A stretch of DNA of 64,000 nt from Eutrigla gurnardus (Eukaryota > Chordata > Actinopteri > Perciformes > Triglidae): the NCBI GenBank assembly GCA_963514095.1, contig OY741266.1, positions 32,990,932 through 33,054,931 on the forward strand, in the 5' to 3' direction. A program made the translations under genes and the position numbers. Under the pieces are notes generated by a model. That model was not told where the DNA came from. It saw only the letters and a program-made list of their open reading frames with translations, and did no database searches. This document shows positions 10,407-19,840 of this stretch, piece after piece; position 1 is the first letter of the stretch, and each line of letters starts with the position of its first letter.

Positions 10407-10869
10407 TTGGGTTCGCGCGTCCTTTGGCTCGCAGCAGGTCTCCAAGGTGAACAGCCTCTGGCATGTTAGATCAAGGCCGGTAAGGGAAGTCGGCAAATCA
10501 GATCCGTAACTTCGGGATATGGATTGGCTCTAAGGGCTGGGTCTTCAAAAATACAGCTGTAAAATTCGGTAGTCGCACACGTGCTACTAATTGCATTTCA
10601 CAATTCGCACTGGACTATTTTTAGTAGCATTTGCGACGAGGTGCTCGCACTGTCGAGCACTGGCCTGAACAATGTGCTGCGGCTGCTCTCAGTCACTACT
10701 CCCGAGGGACAGACACAGCATGCGCAGCTGCACAATGTTTTGAAAGTTTTTTGCCAGGGAAACGTACCGAAAATACCGTTGTTTGCCGTTGTGCATTGAA
10801 CCGAACAGGGCGTATTGAACGGTTCGGTAAAATACCGAATATTGTTGCATCCCTAATATATATAGTGAT

Positions 10870-11014
10870 AGATCTGCTAACCAATCACTAGTGATTATTC
10901 TTGTTTAAAAGACCCAGTGTGACCAATAGTAACACATCTGCCAACGGGGGTGGGGTTTACATTTATAATGACCAGATCTGCCAACCAATCACGAGCGATT
11001 ATACTTGTTTAAAA
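10870..11014 (+). repeat. 104-bp-offset duplication with CCAAT boxes
   Basis: A block of about 40 bp starting AGATCTGCTAACCAATCAC (10870) recurs at 10974 with few changes. Each copy contains CCAATCAC, so the pair may belong to the promoter that follows, although this is only positional. Confidence 0.7.
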
Positions 11015-11178
11015 CTAGTGGTTTCATCCAATCCTGAGTGAGGATATTCAAGCCATCTCTGGCCAGGCGGGGTTTCGCTGCTATTCATATGCTAATTAGA
11101 GCCTTCGCTGTGGTTCGTTTCCGACAATTTTCGGCACAGGCGAACGCGGCGTTCGCAGCCTGTAAATTGTCGTTAACT

Positions 11179-11205
11179 CCCGAAAATTAGGGATATTTTC
11201 GGGCG
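11179..11205. repeat. short palindrome near the right repeat arm
   Basis: CCCGAAAAT and ATTTTCGGG form a 9-bp inverted repeat around a 7-bp loop, within a longer imperfect palindrome (CTGTAAATT ... GTTTACAG), just inside the arm at 11214-11240. Subterminal hairpins of this sort are common in DNA transposons. Confidence 0.6.
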
Positions 11206-11213
11206 TTTACAGG

Positions 11214-11240
11214 GACGAAAATCTGACTTTTCATGCAGTG
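11214..11240 (-). repeat. right arm of the distant inverted repeat
   Basis: Reverse-complement partner of 2241-2267, ending TTTTCATGCAGTG. See that entry for the doubts about a single element. Confidence 0.4.
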
Positions 11241-11299
11241 GAGTGTTTTTGATGATTTCATTGGCTGGGTTTTTTTTAGTCCTGCCCACTGAGCAGCAG

Positions 11300-11400
11300 G
11301 TTATCCAATCACGGTGACTTTGTCCCGGAAGTGGACATTTTCTAATTTCCGCATGCTCGTTAAGTATAAAAGGTGACTTCTCTGTCATTCTGTCTTTCTC
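11300..11400 (+). promoter_or_regulatory. RNA polymerase II promoter-like region
   Basis: In order: CCAATCAC at 11305, an ETS-type CCGGAAGTG at 11325, and a TATAAAAGG box at 11365. The start site would fall near 11395-11400, where the sequence is pyrimidine-rich (CTTTCTCTC). The arrangement is what a vertebrate TATA promoter looks like, and the exon-like cassettes follow on the same strand. Confidence 0.6.
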
Positions 11401-11689
11401 TCGGAGGTGAGGAGGCCGCAGCTCGAGTCTGCGTTAGCTCGAGTCTGCGTTGTTTTCTGTGGTGATTTTGGCCTTCAATTGGCTGTTTGTTTGGTTTGAT
11501 GCCATTTTTGTGGCTGGTGTTGGTGTTTTGTAGCTTGCATCAGTTGTTTGGTGTGTTTTCTCTGGTGGTTTGGCCTTCAATTGGCTGTTTGGTTTGTGAC
11601 AGTCCAAAGTCCACAGTGAGCTTGAAGGTAGTATTGGAGTTTTTGACTGGTGTTGGTCATTTTTAGGTTGCATTAGTTGTTGGGTTTAT

Positions 11690-11885
11690 TGACTGTGGTG
11701 GTTTTGGTGTTAAATTAGCAGTTTGGTTTATAATCTCTGGTGGTTTTGGTGTTAAATTAGCAGTTTGGTTTATAATCTCTGGTGGTTTTGGTGTTAAATT
11801 AGCAGTTTGGTTTATAATCTCTGGTGGTTTTGGTGTTAAATTAGCAGTTTGGTTTGTCTCTGGTGGTTTTTGTGTTAAATTTGGC
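11690..11885 (+). repeat. 42-bp tandem repeat, four full copies
   Basis: The unit GGTGGTTTTGGTGTTAAATT followed by AGCAGTTTGGTTTATAATCTCT repeats at about 11696, 11738, 11780 and 11822, then decays. It is G/T-rich on the plus strand and open on the minus strand as a Pro/Asn/Thr-rich frame, which I take as a composition effect. Confidence 0.9.
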
Positions 11886-12339
11886 CGTTGGTTTGGTTTG
11901 ATGCTGTGATCTACTGAACTGTCGGTAGCCATGTAGCTTAAAGGTGGTATTGGTTGTTGGTTTGTGCTTGGCCATGTAGCTTCAGTGTTACTTAGGTTGG
12001 TTTGGTGCGACACAGGTTGTACCAGACTGTCTGTGTATTTAAATAATATATCGAATATATCTAAATAGTGCTGTTTTAGACCAGTTTTAGGATGATTTAC
12101 TTGGATTTCTGCTCCTGTTTTATTTGTAGCCTCATAGCTTAGCCACCACATGTCAATGCTATGCTAAATTTCCAGCTAGAATATAGTAATTCTGTTTTAA
12201 ACGTAATGTTAATAATCTTTGTGGACATGTTGTCCATAGACCACAGTGGTATAGTTGGTAATTAAATGCAGAGTAGTCAGGTGAGATGGTTGCAGCATTG
12301 CTTTGTTGAGGGTCCTACGTCACTGAGGTGTATTGCTCA

Positions 12340-12545
12340 TGATTTTGCGTTGCTTCTTGAGTTGGCCATGGAGCTGGGTTGCGAATGGAGCACGGGTTGC
12401 TGATTGGAGTTGGGGTTGCGAATGGAGCCTGGGTTGCGAGTAGAGCTGGGTTGCGAATGGAGCACGGAATTGGCCATGAAGCAGGGGTTTGCCGATGGTG
12501 TTGCGTTGCTCATTAGTTGCGTTTCTCATGTAGCTGCGTTGCTTA
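12340..12545 (+). repeat. irregular repeat of GTTGCGAATGGAGC
   Basis: The phrase GGGTTGCGAATGGAGC and shorter variants (GTTGCGAGTAGAGC, TTGCTCATTAGTTGC) recur several times. The unit length is irregular, about 25-35 bp. The rest of 11900-12820 holds nothing I recognise. Confidence 0.6.
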
Positions 12546-12879
12546 TGTTGCTGCGAGGGCAGGTCATGCCTGGGTAGGGGGATTCCGAGGTGGCAGATGG
12601 GTCGTACTCCATGACTTTAACCCACGGAATGATAAAACCCTGTTGTGGCTTGTGATTCCGCGGCGTTGCAAGAGCCACTGGGTCTTGGCCACTTAAATGG
12701 GCTTCTGAGCCAAAGGGTTCACAAGGTTCAAAGGTGACTGAAGGTACCATGTGCTGGCGTTGGCACGGCTGTAGCTGGCATGCTTTGATAGCACGTAGTA
12801 TGTCTGACACCCTCAGAATGGAAACTGTGAATTGCTTGGGGAGATCACAGTATCGATCTGCCTGCTTGTCTCTCCCTCT

Positions 12880-14660
12880 CTCTCTATCATTGCCGCCATG
12901 CCAAAATGTATTGTTTGTGCACTAACCTTTTTCCCCAGGTGAACGCTGATTTAGCCGTCCGTTTAACACTCACTAACTCTTACGCGTTCTTACCACTCTG
13001 TCACCCCCTCACCCACCCCTCCCTCTGTTTCACTCACTTGCTCACATCGCCCGACCGTTCCGTCCGTCTCTGTGTTTGTTCAATAACTTGTTTTCCTACA
13101 TATGTCCTTTGAATTGTGTGGTGTATTTGGTTGTTGATATATCTGCTGTGTATTTTGTCTAACCTTCCATCTTTATCTCAAATCAAGTTGCATCATCACA
13201 TAAACATTCAGGTACATAACTCCAAACTTTGTAGAAGTAAAATATATTTATTATTATATATAATATATTTAATTTTAAATTTAATTTAAATTTAATTGTA
13301 ATTCATTTAAACGATGATAAACAAGACAACATATACATTATCAAAATAAGTGATATCACAGACAGGTGTATTAATTAAAAACTAAATTGATACTTTAGTT
13401 AAACTTTAAAGGAATTCTTAGAAATAATAAGAATATATGTGATATCACACACAAAAGTTAATTAAAATACACCCTTCACTCCAACATCTGACATGACATC
13501 ACTGTCGGCCTTTGTGCCATTTCTGTATTAGGTGCGTTTGAGACGAGCTGATTGGCTCTTAGTTATCGCTCCGTTCATCACTCACTACCTCTCTGACCCA
13601 CTAACTCACTCGCATCGCCACTGTCGCTGTCCGTATTTGCCCAACATGGCCGCCGTGCCATGTTGGTGTACTAACTTATTTTTCCCCCAGGTGGTGCTAA
13701 ATGCTCTTATTTTAATTGTGGTTTTCTCCTAGGTGGTGTGATGTCAGGTAAGTCTACATTTAAAAACGATTGTTTTTTTTTGTTGCATATCAGCATGGCG
13801 GCTTGTACTTTCCTTTTCTTCCTTCCAGCGATATGGTGATATCGCTGACTAATCAGTGGATTAATTAAAAATTATGTAGATTCATCTAAGGTATCTCAGA
13901 TTAATTTCTTAATTGCATAGGTAAACAATAAATATAGATATATTATGCCTACAAAATATGTATCTTTATCTCAAATAAATTTTAGTTACATAGATAAGTA
14001 TAGATATATTCTATAATCCTTATCTCAAATTAAGTCACTAATGACTTTAAATAGATACCTTTTTTCTTACAGGTGATGTCACTAACAAAAGTTATAGATC
14101 TTCATGGCCACCGTGCCTTTCCTGCAGTGCAGTACATCGTACTGTGAGTTTTCCCCATTAATTCACAACTACGGGTTTCGTACTGAGGTGTCGGAGTTTT
14201 GCTGCCTACTAGGGTTGAAGCAGATTGTTTAAACGCAGGCTAGCTACAGCTGCTATGCTAACGTTAGTGACAGCTTCGGAGGGCGTTCGGAGAAGGTATC
14301 GGAGGGCGGTCGGAGAAGGTATCGGAGGGCGGTCGGAGAAGGTATCGGAGGGCGACCAAAACCTTCAGCATCCGATGACTAGTGAATTTGGAGGCTTGGA
14401 ATGTTCCATCATAGGTAGAGGCTCTTTGGTGTCTACAGCGTTTTCACACGTCGGTCACAATGGGGTGGAGTTTGAACATGGGTTGGATTTTCAGTCCGAT
14501 GGTTTCTGTTGCCCTGTTTCCTCCATACGACTGTCCTTGAGTTTTCATGAGTGGACGCCCCTTGGTGACGTAGGGCTGTTGGCAGGCAAATGTGTGCGAT
14601 CAGTGTAGGGATTTTCTCCACAGGTGGCGCCACATAAGGTAAGACCCCCCTTTTTTTGGT
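12880..14660 (+). repeat. older diverged exon-intron cassettes
   Basis: Three or more diverged copies contain: a CATGGC-rich block (GCCGCCATGCC, ATGGCCGCCGTGCCATG), a CACTAACTTATTTTTCCCCCAG-like acceptor, a mini-exon starting GTGG or GTGA, a GTAAG donor, and an AT-rich intron carrying GATATCAC and TTAATTAAAA. Copies are near 12890-13400, 13620-13990, 14070-14650. The intervals between are AT-rich with no coding content. Confidence 0.6.
14276..14350 (+). repeat. 23-bp tandem repeat, about three copies
   Basis: ATCGGAGGGCGGTCGGAGAAGGT repeats in tandem with one or two changes. It lies inside one cassette. Confidence 0.85.
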
Positions 14661-14934
14661 TTGGCTGGCTGCCGAGCCTCCAAATCTAGCTGTCCTCTCC
14701 GACATGGCTGCTGTGTCAATTCTTTTCCACACAATATAATATTATAATTATAATAAATGTAGCACATAAACTGTATAATAAAGGAATTAATTTAAAGTTA
14801 ATTAAATCCAAAATAGTTTAATTTAATCTAATAATGACCGTTTTAATACAATCGTTGGGTGCCTGAAGTGTTTATGGCATTTATTGGTCTGTCCTCTCCG
14901 ACACAGCAGCCGCGTCATTCCAGGACATGGCCGG

Positions 14935-15135
14935 AGCTATGTCTGTCTAGCATGTCTGTCCAGCATGGCGGTCGTGTCTCTGCTGGGCATGGCCGTCGTG
15001 TCTCTGCTGGGCATGGCGGCCGTGTCGCCGCCGGGCATGGCGGCCGTGTCATGTCTGTCCAGCATGGCGGCCGTGTCGCCGCCGGGCATGGCGGCCGTGT
15101 CATGTCTGTCCAGCATGGCCGCCGTGCCATGTTGA
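14935..15135 (+). repeat. GC-rich CATGGCGGCCGTGTC tandem repeats
   Basis: Units of 24 bp (GTGTCTCTGCTGGGCATGGC...) and 27 bp (ATGTCTGTCCAGCATGGC...) alternate. The core ATGGC(G/C)GCCGTG is the same as in the flanking cassettes, so this is probably a local expansion of the cassette's exon edge. Confidence 0.85.
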
Positions 15136-15149
15136 TGCAATAACCTTTT

Positions 15150-16300
15150 TTCTGTCGATCTGCATGTCTCTCTCGCTCTCTCTCTCTTTCATGACGGCGT
15201 TCCAGACTCGTCTGTCCATCCAAGTGTTGGTGGGACTACTTTCTTCTTTTCCTGGGTGGATCTACAGAAGGTAAGTCCTATTTTATTTAATTGTGTGGGG
15301 GTTTTGGGTTGGCCACAGAGCCTGCCCATTAAATATATAAAATATTATTTATTTAATAAATATTGTGGATAAATTCAGTTTACAAAAAAAAAAAAACACC
15401 TGCATGTCTCTCTCTCTTTCATGACGGGCGTTCCAGACTTGTCATCTAAGTGTTGGTGGAACTACTTTCTTCTTTTCCCGGGTGGATCGACTGAAGGTAA
15501 GTATACTTTTTTTTTTATATATTAATAAATACTGTATATACATTTGGATTAGGTTCAATGAGTTATGTTGTTATAGAGAAGTTTAAAAACACCTGCATGT
15601 CTCTCTCGCTCTCTCTCTCCTTCATGACGGGCGTTCCAGACTCGTCTGTCCATCCAAGTGTTGGGACTACTTTCTTCTTTTCCTGGGTGGATCGACTGAA
15701 GGTAAGTCCTATTTTATTTATATAATAATTGTGTGGGGGTTTTGGGTTGGCCACAGAGCCTGCCCATTAAATATATAAAATATTATTTATTTAATAAATA
15801 TTGTGGATAAATTCAGTTTACAAAAAAAAAAAACCACCTGCATGTCTCTCTCGCTCTCTCTCTCTTTCATGACGGGCGTTCCAGACTTGTCGTCTAAGTG
15901 TTGGTGGGACTACTTTCTTCTTTTCCCGGGTGGATCTACAAAAGGTAAGTCCTTTTTATTTTTTTATTTAATAATTGTGTGGGTTTTTTGGGGTTGGCCA
16001 CGAGCCTACCCTTTGAATCTATTAAATAGTATTTATTTAATAAATATTGTAGGTAAATTTAGTTTGCGAAATATGATTGAAACATTAAATACACAATAAT
16101 CAGAATATAAGTCATATCACCGATGGGTGGATTTATTAAAATCCTGTTTAGATTTACAAAACTGTAGTATTTTTTTAATAATTGTTTTCTGTAGATCTGA
16201 ATGTCTTTCTTTCATGACAGTCGTTCCAGACTGGTTTGTCCATCGCAGTGTTGGTGAAACTGCTTTTTTTCTTTTCCCGGGTGGATAAGGTGAGACCTTT
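15150..16300 (+). repeat. five tandem exon cassettes with splice donors
   Basis: Each copy has CTGCATGTCTCTCTC, TTTCATGACGG(G)CGTTCCAGAC, GTGTTGG...ACTACTTTCTTCTTTTCC and GGGTGGATC, followed by a donor: GTAAGTCC at 15271, GTAAGTAT at 15497, GTAAGTCC at 15702, GTAAGTCC at 15945 and GTGAGACC at 16290. Between copies 1 and 2, and again after 3 and 4, an AT-rich intron segment with GGTTGGCCAC(A)GAGCC is also repeated. Purifying retention of the donors across diverged copies is what makes the block notable. No long reading frame runs through them. Confidence 0.85.
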
Positions 16301-16539
16301 TTTTAATATCTATATTTTAATAGTCAGGTTTTTTCAGATTATTTTATTGGCAGCATTGGTGACCTAATACTTGACTGACCAACGGTGCACCGATGACTGA
16401 CTGACTTTCTCAGCAGCCACAGAGCTTCTTCCAGACAGACAGGTGGGTGTGGCTGGCCACCACGCCCGTCTGTCTTTGTGTGCTTGTGTATGAATGTGGA
16501 TGTGTGGTTTTATTTTTATTTGGGTTGGCAGCTGCCTAT

Positions 16540-16930
16540 TTATTACCGTGCCATTTCCTGGTCTGCAATTCACAAATACTGGTTTCATACAAAGGTGTCA
16601 AACAAAAACTCTATGGGTCATTTTTACAAACATCTGACATGACAATGGCAGACGTGCCGGTTTGGGTCAACAAAACGTGATTTAAACGGAAATTCACAAA
16701 TCCTGGTTTCATAGGAAGGTGTGAAGCAGCCACAGAGCTGCTTACAGGGCTGGCATGCAAACATTCAATGGGTCCTTCACTCAAGCATCTCACATGACAG
16801 TGCAATGGCCAAGGTACCTTTTTTATTATTTTTTTTATTTTTTTTGGTTGGCAGCTGCAGCTGCCAATTTATTACAGCGCCATTTCCTGGTCTGCAATTC
16901 ACAAAAACTGGTTTCATACCAATGTGGGTG
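16540..16930 (+). repeat. two copies of a 330-bp-offset block
   Basis: GCCATTTCCTGGTCTGCAAT and the following TCACAAA(T/A)ACTGGTTTCATAC occur near 16549 and 16880. A partial third copy near 16688 has CACAAATCCTGGTTTCATAG. They continue the cassette-like tandem growth of the region. Confidence 0.75.
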
Positions 16931-17049
16931 GCCACCACGCCCACCGATCATTCACTTGGTTTATTGATCTCTTTCTCACTCGCATATGTATCTCCTGGAT
17001 GCCCTAAACAATCGGAGAACATGACTTCACCCCGTCCTCAGCAGAACAA

Positions 17050-17600
17050 TCCCTGAACCTTATTATCAGAATATCAGTCTGATGGTTTTCATGGAGAGAA
17101 GTGGCTTCCTTGCTGCCCTTCTTGACACCAGGTCATCCTCCACAAGCCTTCACTTTGCTGTGCATGCAGCTGAATCACCTTTCAGGTCCTGCTGCTTGCT
17201 GGACTTTCTTGGGCGCTCTGACGTCTTCACAACCACTGAACCTCGAAGTTCTTGATGATCCAATAAACGGTGCACTCACCAGCAGCGCTATCCTGGCCTG
17301 TGATGCCCTTTCTGTGCAACCCAATGACTGCAGGTTACCATGGTTACCAGAGGAAGAACAATGATTTAAAGTGCCACACATCAGTCCGTTGTTCGAACTC
17401 AATCAGCACGACAGCCTTGTCCTCATCAACACTATCACCACGGTATCCCTGAGAGAATCGCTGACCTGAGGTCAGCTGGGCCTTCTGTGGCATTTTCAGA
17501 GCAAAAGGGGGCTTTGCAATGAATTCCAATTCATCTGATCACTCTTCATAACATCCTGGAGTACAGTACACGGTTTGAACAGGATAACCCCTCGAGATGC
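17050..17600 (-). mobile_element. Tc1-like DNA transposon remnant
   Basis: Read on the minus strand this has the layout of the fish Tc1 transposase N-terminal region and its leader. Recognisable stretches are AGTGATCAGATGAATT and TTGCAAAGCCCCCTTTTGCT (17500-17545), ATCATTGTTCTTCCTCTGG near 17350, GGATCATCAAGAACTTCGAG near 17250, GGGCGCCCAAGAAAGTCCAG near 17205, and TGGTGTCAAGAAGGGCAGC near 17115. The paired-type DNA-binding part is present in pieces, but indels break the frame and most of the DDE catalytic region is missing. It sits within the cassette region on the opposite strand. Confidence 0.8.
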
Positions 17601-17879
17601 ATCTTCTCACAGGACAAAAACAATACAACACATTCACTCACTAAAGCTAAAGCCATTGAAGACGACCTCAATATATGATTTATGCACAAGAGACAAAATA
17701 AATACATGAGTAACAAAGTATATCAACTATTTGGCTAATACAAAGGGTCAAACATTCACAGCAACTAATTGCTTTCAAGTGAATGTTTTTTTAAACCTCG
17801 ACTTCTCCAGCATTTCAAACACTGCAGCGACTGATATCCCAACAGGTCTTCGACTTCTGAATCATCAGCTTAGATCTGT

Positions 17880-17940
17880 ATTGGTGCAATAACTTTTCTT
17901 TGTTTCAGCTAGATATCAAAGGTATGTCTTTTTTTTGGTC
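17880..17940 (+). repeat. further cassette: acceptor, mini-exon and donor
   Basis: GGTGCAATAACTTTTC and TTTGTTTCAG form an acceptor like those upstream, followed by the 13-bp mini-exon CTAGATATCAAAG and a GTATGT donor. This places the cassette unit on both sides of the Tc1 remnant. Confidence 0.45.
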
Positions 17941-18098
17941 ATGTAAACCTATCTATTGTCCACATGGAGATTCAGTAAATAAGGCACGAGACACTTTGAA
18001 GCCTAACTGGATGAAGGGGGTAGTTTGATTCTGTTTCCGTTATAATGAACTAAATTGTTTTTTTGTACTTCACATCTTCACGTTCCTGGCCCGCTGAT

Positions 18099-18342
18099 GC
18101 CGAGGTGAAAGAGATCCACACGGTCCAGAAAGTGAGCATCCTGAAGCACACCAATGTGGACCAGGACCAGGACTGCTGTTCAGATGGCGTCGTCGGGTAC
18201 GATACCACTTTTCATTTTTAAACTCTGCATGATTACCATAGACTAGTACTAATTTGTGTTTGTTTCTGTGTTCCGTTTCAGTGAGAGGCGTCCTCCAGGT
18301 TCCCGCATAGCCGGAAAGAAGAGCTTTTTCTTTTTTTTTTAA
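18099..18342 (+). CDS. two-exon coding-like 3' end, product unrecognised
   Basis: Exon one (to 18196, donor GTACG) and exon two (from 18282 after TTCCGTTTCAG) join in phase through a split Gly codon. The reading frame contains EVKEIHTVQKVSILKHT and then ERRPPGSRIAGKK, ending in a run of Phe and TAA at 18340. The frame is open further upstream, and I cannot place its start. Charged and polar content and the precise phase match suggest real or recently lost coding function. I do not recognise the protein. A poly(A) signal follows at 18479. Confidence 0.35.
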
Positions 18343-18478
18343 TTTAATGTGTAAAAAAAAATAATTGTATGTATTTTATTATGGTTCAATAACTTATATT
18401 AAATTATATTAAATATTATACTTGTAAATATATCGTGTTCCCAGTCAACACATATTTCCTTGTATGTCATTGAACCAT

Positions 18479-18484
18479 AATAAA
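18479..18484 (+). terminator. poly(A) signal
   Basis: AATAAA followed by AATAAAT, about 137 bp after the stop codon at 18340-18342, in AT-rich sequence. The following stretch to 18880 holds no gene that I can see. Confidence 0.5.
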
Positions 18485-18883
18485 ATAAATACCATTTATG
18501 TGAATGTATTTATGATTAAGAGATTATTTTACATCTTTGTATCCACTGTACCATACTCTCAATTTAAAATTGAGGGGGAAAAAGTGTATGTTGGAATTAT
18601 TGTGTGGATACAATAAACTCACAGGGAAACAAATCATTATCGTTCTGTTGTTTACTTTAATTGTATAATTTCCTGATATTTTTTAGACCCTTCAGTGACT
18701 TTTACCACCGGTGTAAGAGGAAGAAAGTAAAAGTGTGGGAGCATAACTGTTGAGGTTTGCAGCCTCACCAGCGCTGAACTCGGGGGAATAAGTTGACTGA
18801 AGAAGAAACCATGTTTAGCCTCTCTGGCGTATTTCTTTGAGACAAAGCAGTCTTCACAATGCAGGAATGAACTGTGAAGTCAA

Positions 18884-19072
18884 TGCTGCATTAGCCCTTG
18901 GACCTGTAAACTTGCGACACACTGTGGTGAAAATAAAGTAGTGCACCTCAGTAAGTAAAACGGCAGTCAAATCACAACGATGCTGCATGAGCCCTTGACC
19001 TGTAAACTTGCGACACACTGTGGTGAAAATAAAGTAGTGCACTTGAGTAAAACGGCAGTGAAATCACAATGA
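18884..19072 (+). repeat. 97-bp tandem duplication
   Basis: Copies start TGCTGCATTAGCCCTTG (18884) and TGCTGCATGAGCCCTTG (18981). Both include ACCTGTAAACTTGCGACACA and AAAATAAAGTAGTGCAC. The copies differ by short indels. Confidence 0.9.
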
Positions 19073-19836
19073 CAGAGTACACGCAATAAAGAGTGTCTCT
19101 TAAGAATAACCAATTTAACAATGGTAATTTGATTTAAATAATATTTGTAAATATGTAACGAAGTGTAATGATAATAATCATGGTTTGTATTTTTAATTTC
19201 CATGAAACGGGTGGTCGGGCCTTAAATGTAATCACGGTGTTACGTGAGAGACATTAGACGTGTTTACTTTCGTGTGAACCGTCAGAGGATTAGTCGTTTC
19301 TTTTTTCCCCCCTCCCGTCTTCGATGTTCTTGTTTTATTTTGTAGACCGAACCAGAAACGGTCATTGTATTTTGCTCAACTTGACAGTCTGAGTAACTGC
19401 ATTCCGATTCGTTGCTGAACAGCGTAGCCCCGGGCCTTATGGACATAAACGTTCTCTGTTCCGCCGCGCAGTCTGCCTGTTTGTGAAGTTGTTGCCAGAC
19501 ACACGTCTGTTTCTGGAGTTCAGTTAGCCTCTTGGCGTTAGCTTAGTGTTATGCCGTTATGTCAGTGTAGCGCCTAGTTGCTCCGCTGGACTCGTTTAGC
19601 GCCACGTCCCGCTGTCACCGGGCTACGGGGCTCATCCCAGCGAATAATGAGTTATTTTGTAAGGTGACGTAGTGGCTTTCTAGCCGCCAGTAATTGTAAT
19701 GCTGATTTGGTGTACGCATTAGCAGCTAAATGTATCACGTATGACGAGTATTTCACCGGGCTTTTTTTTCTTTACAAAATGTCGCCTGATGAGTACTGTA
19801 ATTGTAATATGGGTTAAAAAGCTGTGTAGGTAAAGC
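19073..19836. other. unassigned sequence with a CpG-richer stretch
   Basis: From about 19230 to 19700 CpG is more frequent than nearby, and a first-exon-like ATGAGTTATTTTG followed by TAAGG occurs at 19647. This may be a promoter or first exon of an unrecognised gene. There is no further support. Confidence 0.2.
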
Positions 19837-19840
19837 CTAA

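Larger units (their letters stand above)
9240..10857. mobile_element. degenerate hAT-like element or cluster
   Basis: The right edge reads AATATTGTTGCATCCCTA, the reverse complement of the TAGGGATGCAACAATA terminus common in fish hAT elements. The left edge near 9240 is degenerate (ATCGGTATGCATCACGG, then ACGATAACGATAC). The interior has AT-rich sequence, the GC-rich duplication listed separately, and no transposase frame. The left boundary is uncertain. Confidence 0.55.
11400..18484 (+). ncRNA. putative spliced transcription unit built of repeated exon-like cassettes
   Basis: Downstream of the TATA promoter the plus strand carries repeated pairs of acceptor-like tracts (for example ACTTATTTTTCCCCCAG before 13691, TTTTCTTACAG before 14074, TTTCTCCACAG before 14624) and strong donors (GTAAGT near 13747, GTAAGACC near 14638, and five in the cassettes at 15160-16300). 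Several predicted exons are only about 12-16 bp. The intronic parts are AT-rich and share the motif GATATCAC. The unit ends in a two-exon coding-like end and a poly(A) signal at 18479. There is no long open frame through the cassettes, so a non-coding RNA, or a gene or transposon unit degraded by tandem duplication, fits best. Transcription is inferred, not shown. Confidence 0.35.

Noticed and set aside
9631..10464. Overlapping 100-160-codon frames in the GC-rich block
   Set aside because: They overlap on both strands, follow the duplication and show no known motif; high GC content explains them.
2241..11240. A single 9-kb CACTA-type transposon
   Set aside because: The three bases outside the arms (CAG and GAG) do not match as a duplication, and no transposase is present between the arms.
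11434..12151. Pro/Thr/Asn-rich frames on the minus strand opposite the 42-bp repeat
   Set aside because: These mirror the repeat unit and lie antisense to the likely transcription unit, with no recognisable domain.
14859..15223. Frames over the CATGGCGGCCGTGTC repeats
   Set aside because: Simple-repeat translation (HGGRV, MARRP types) in several frames with no family resemblance.
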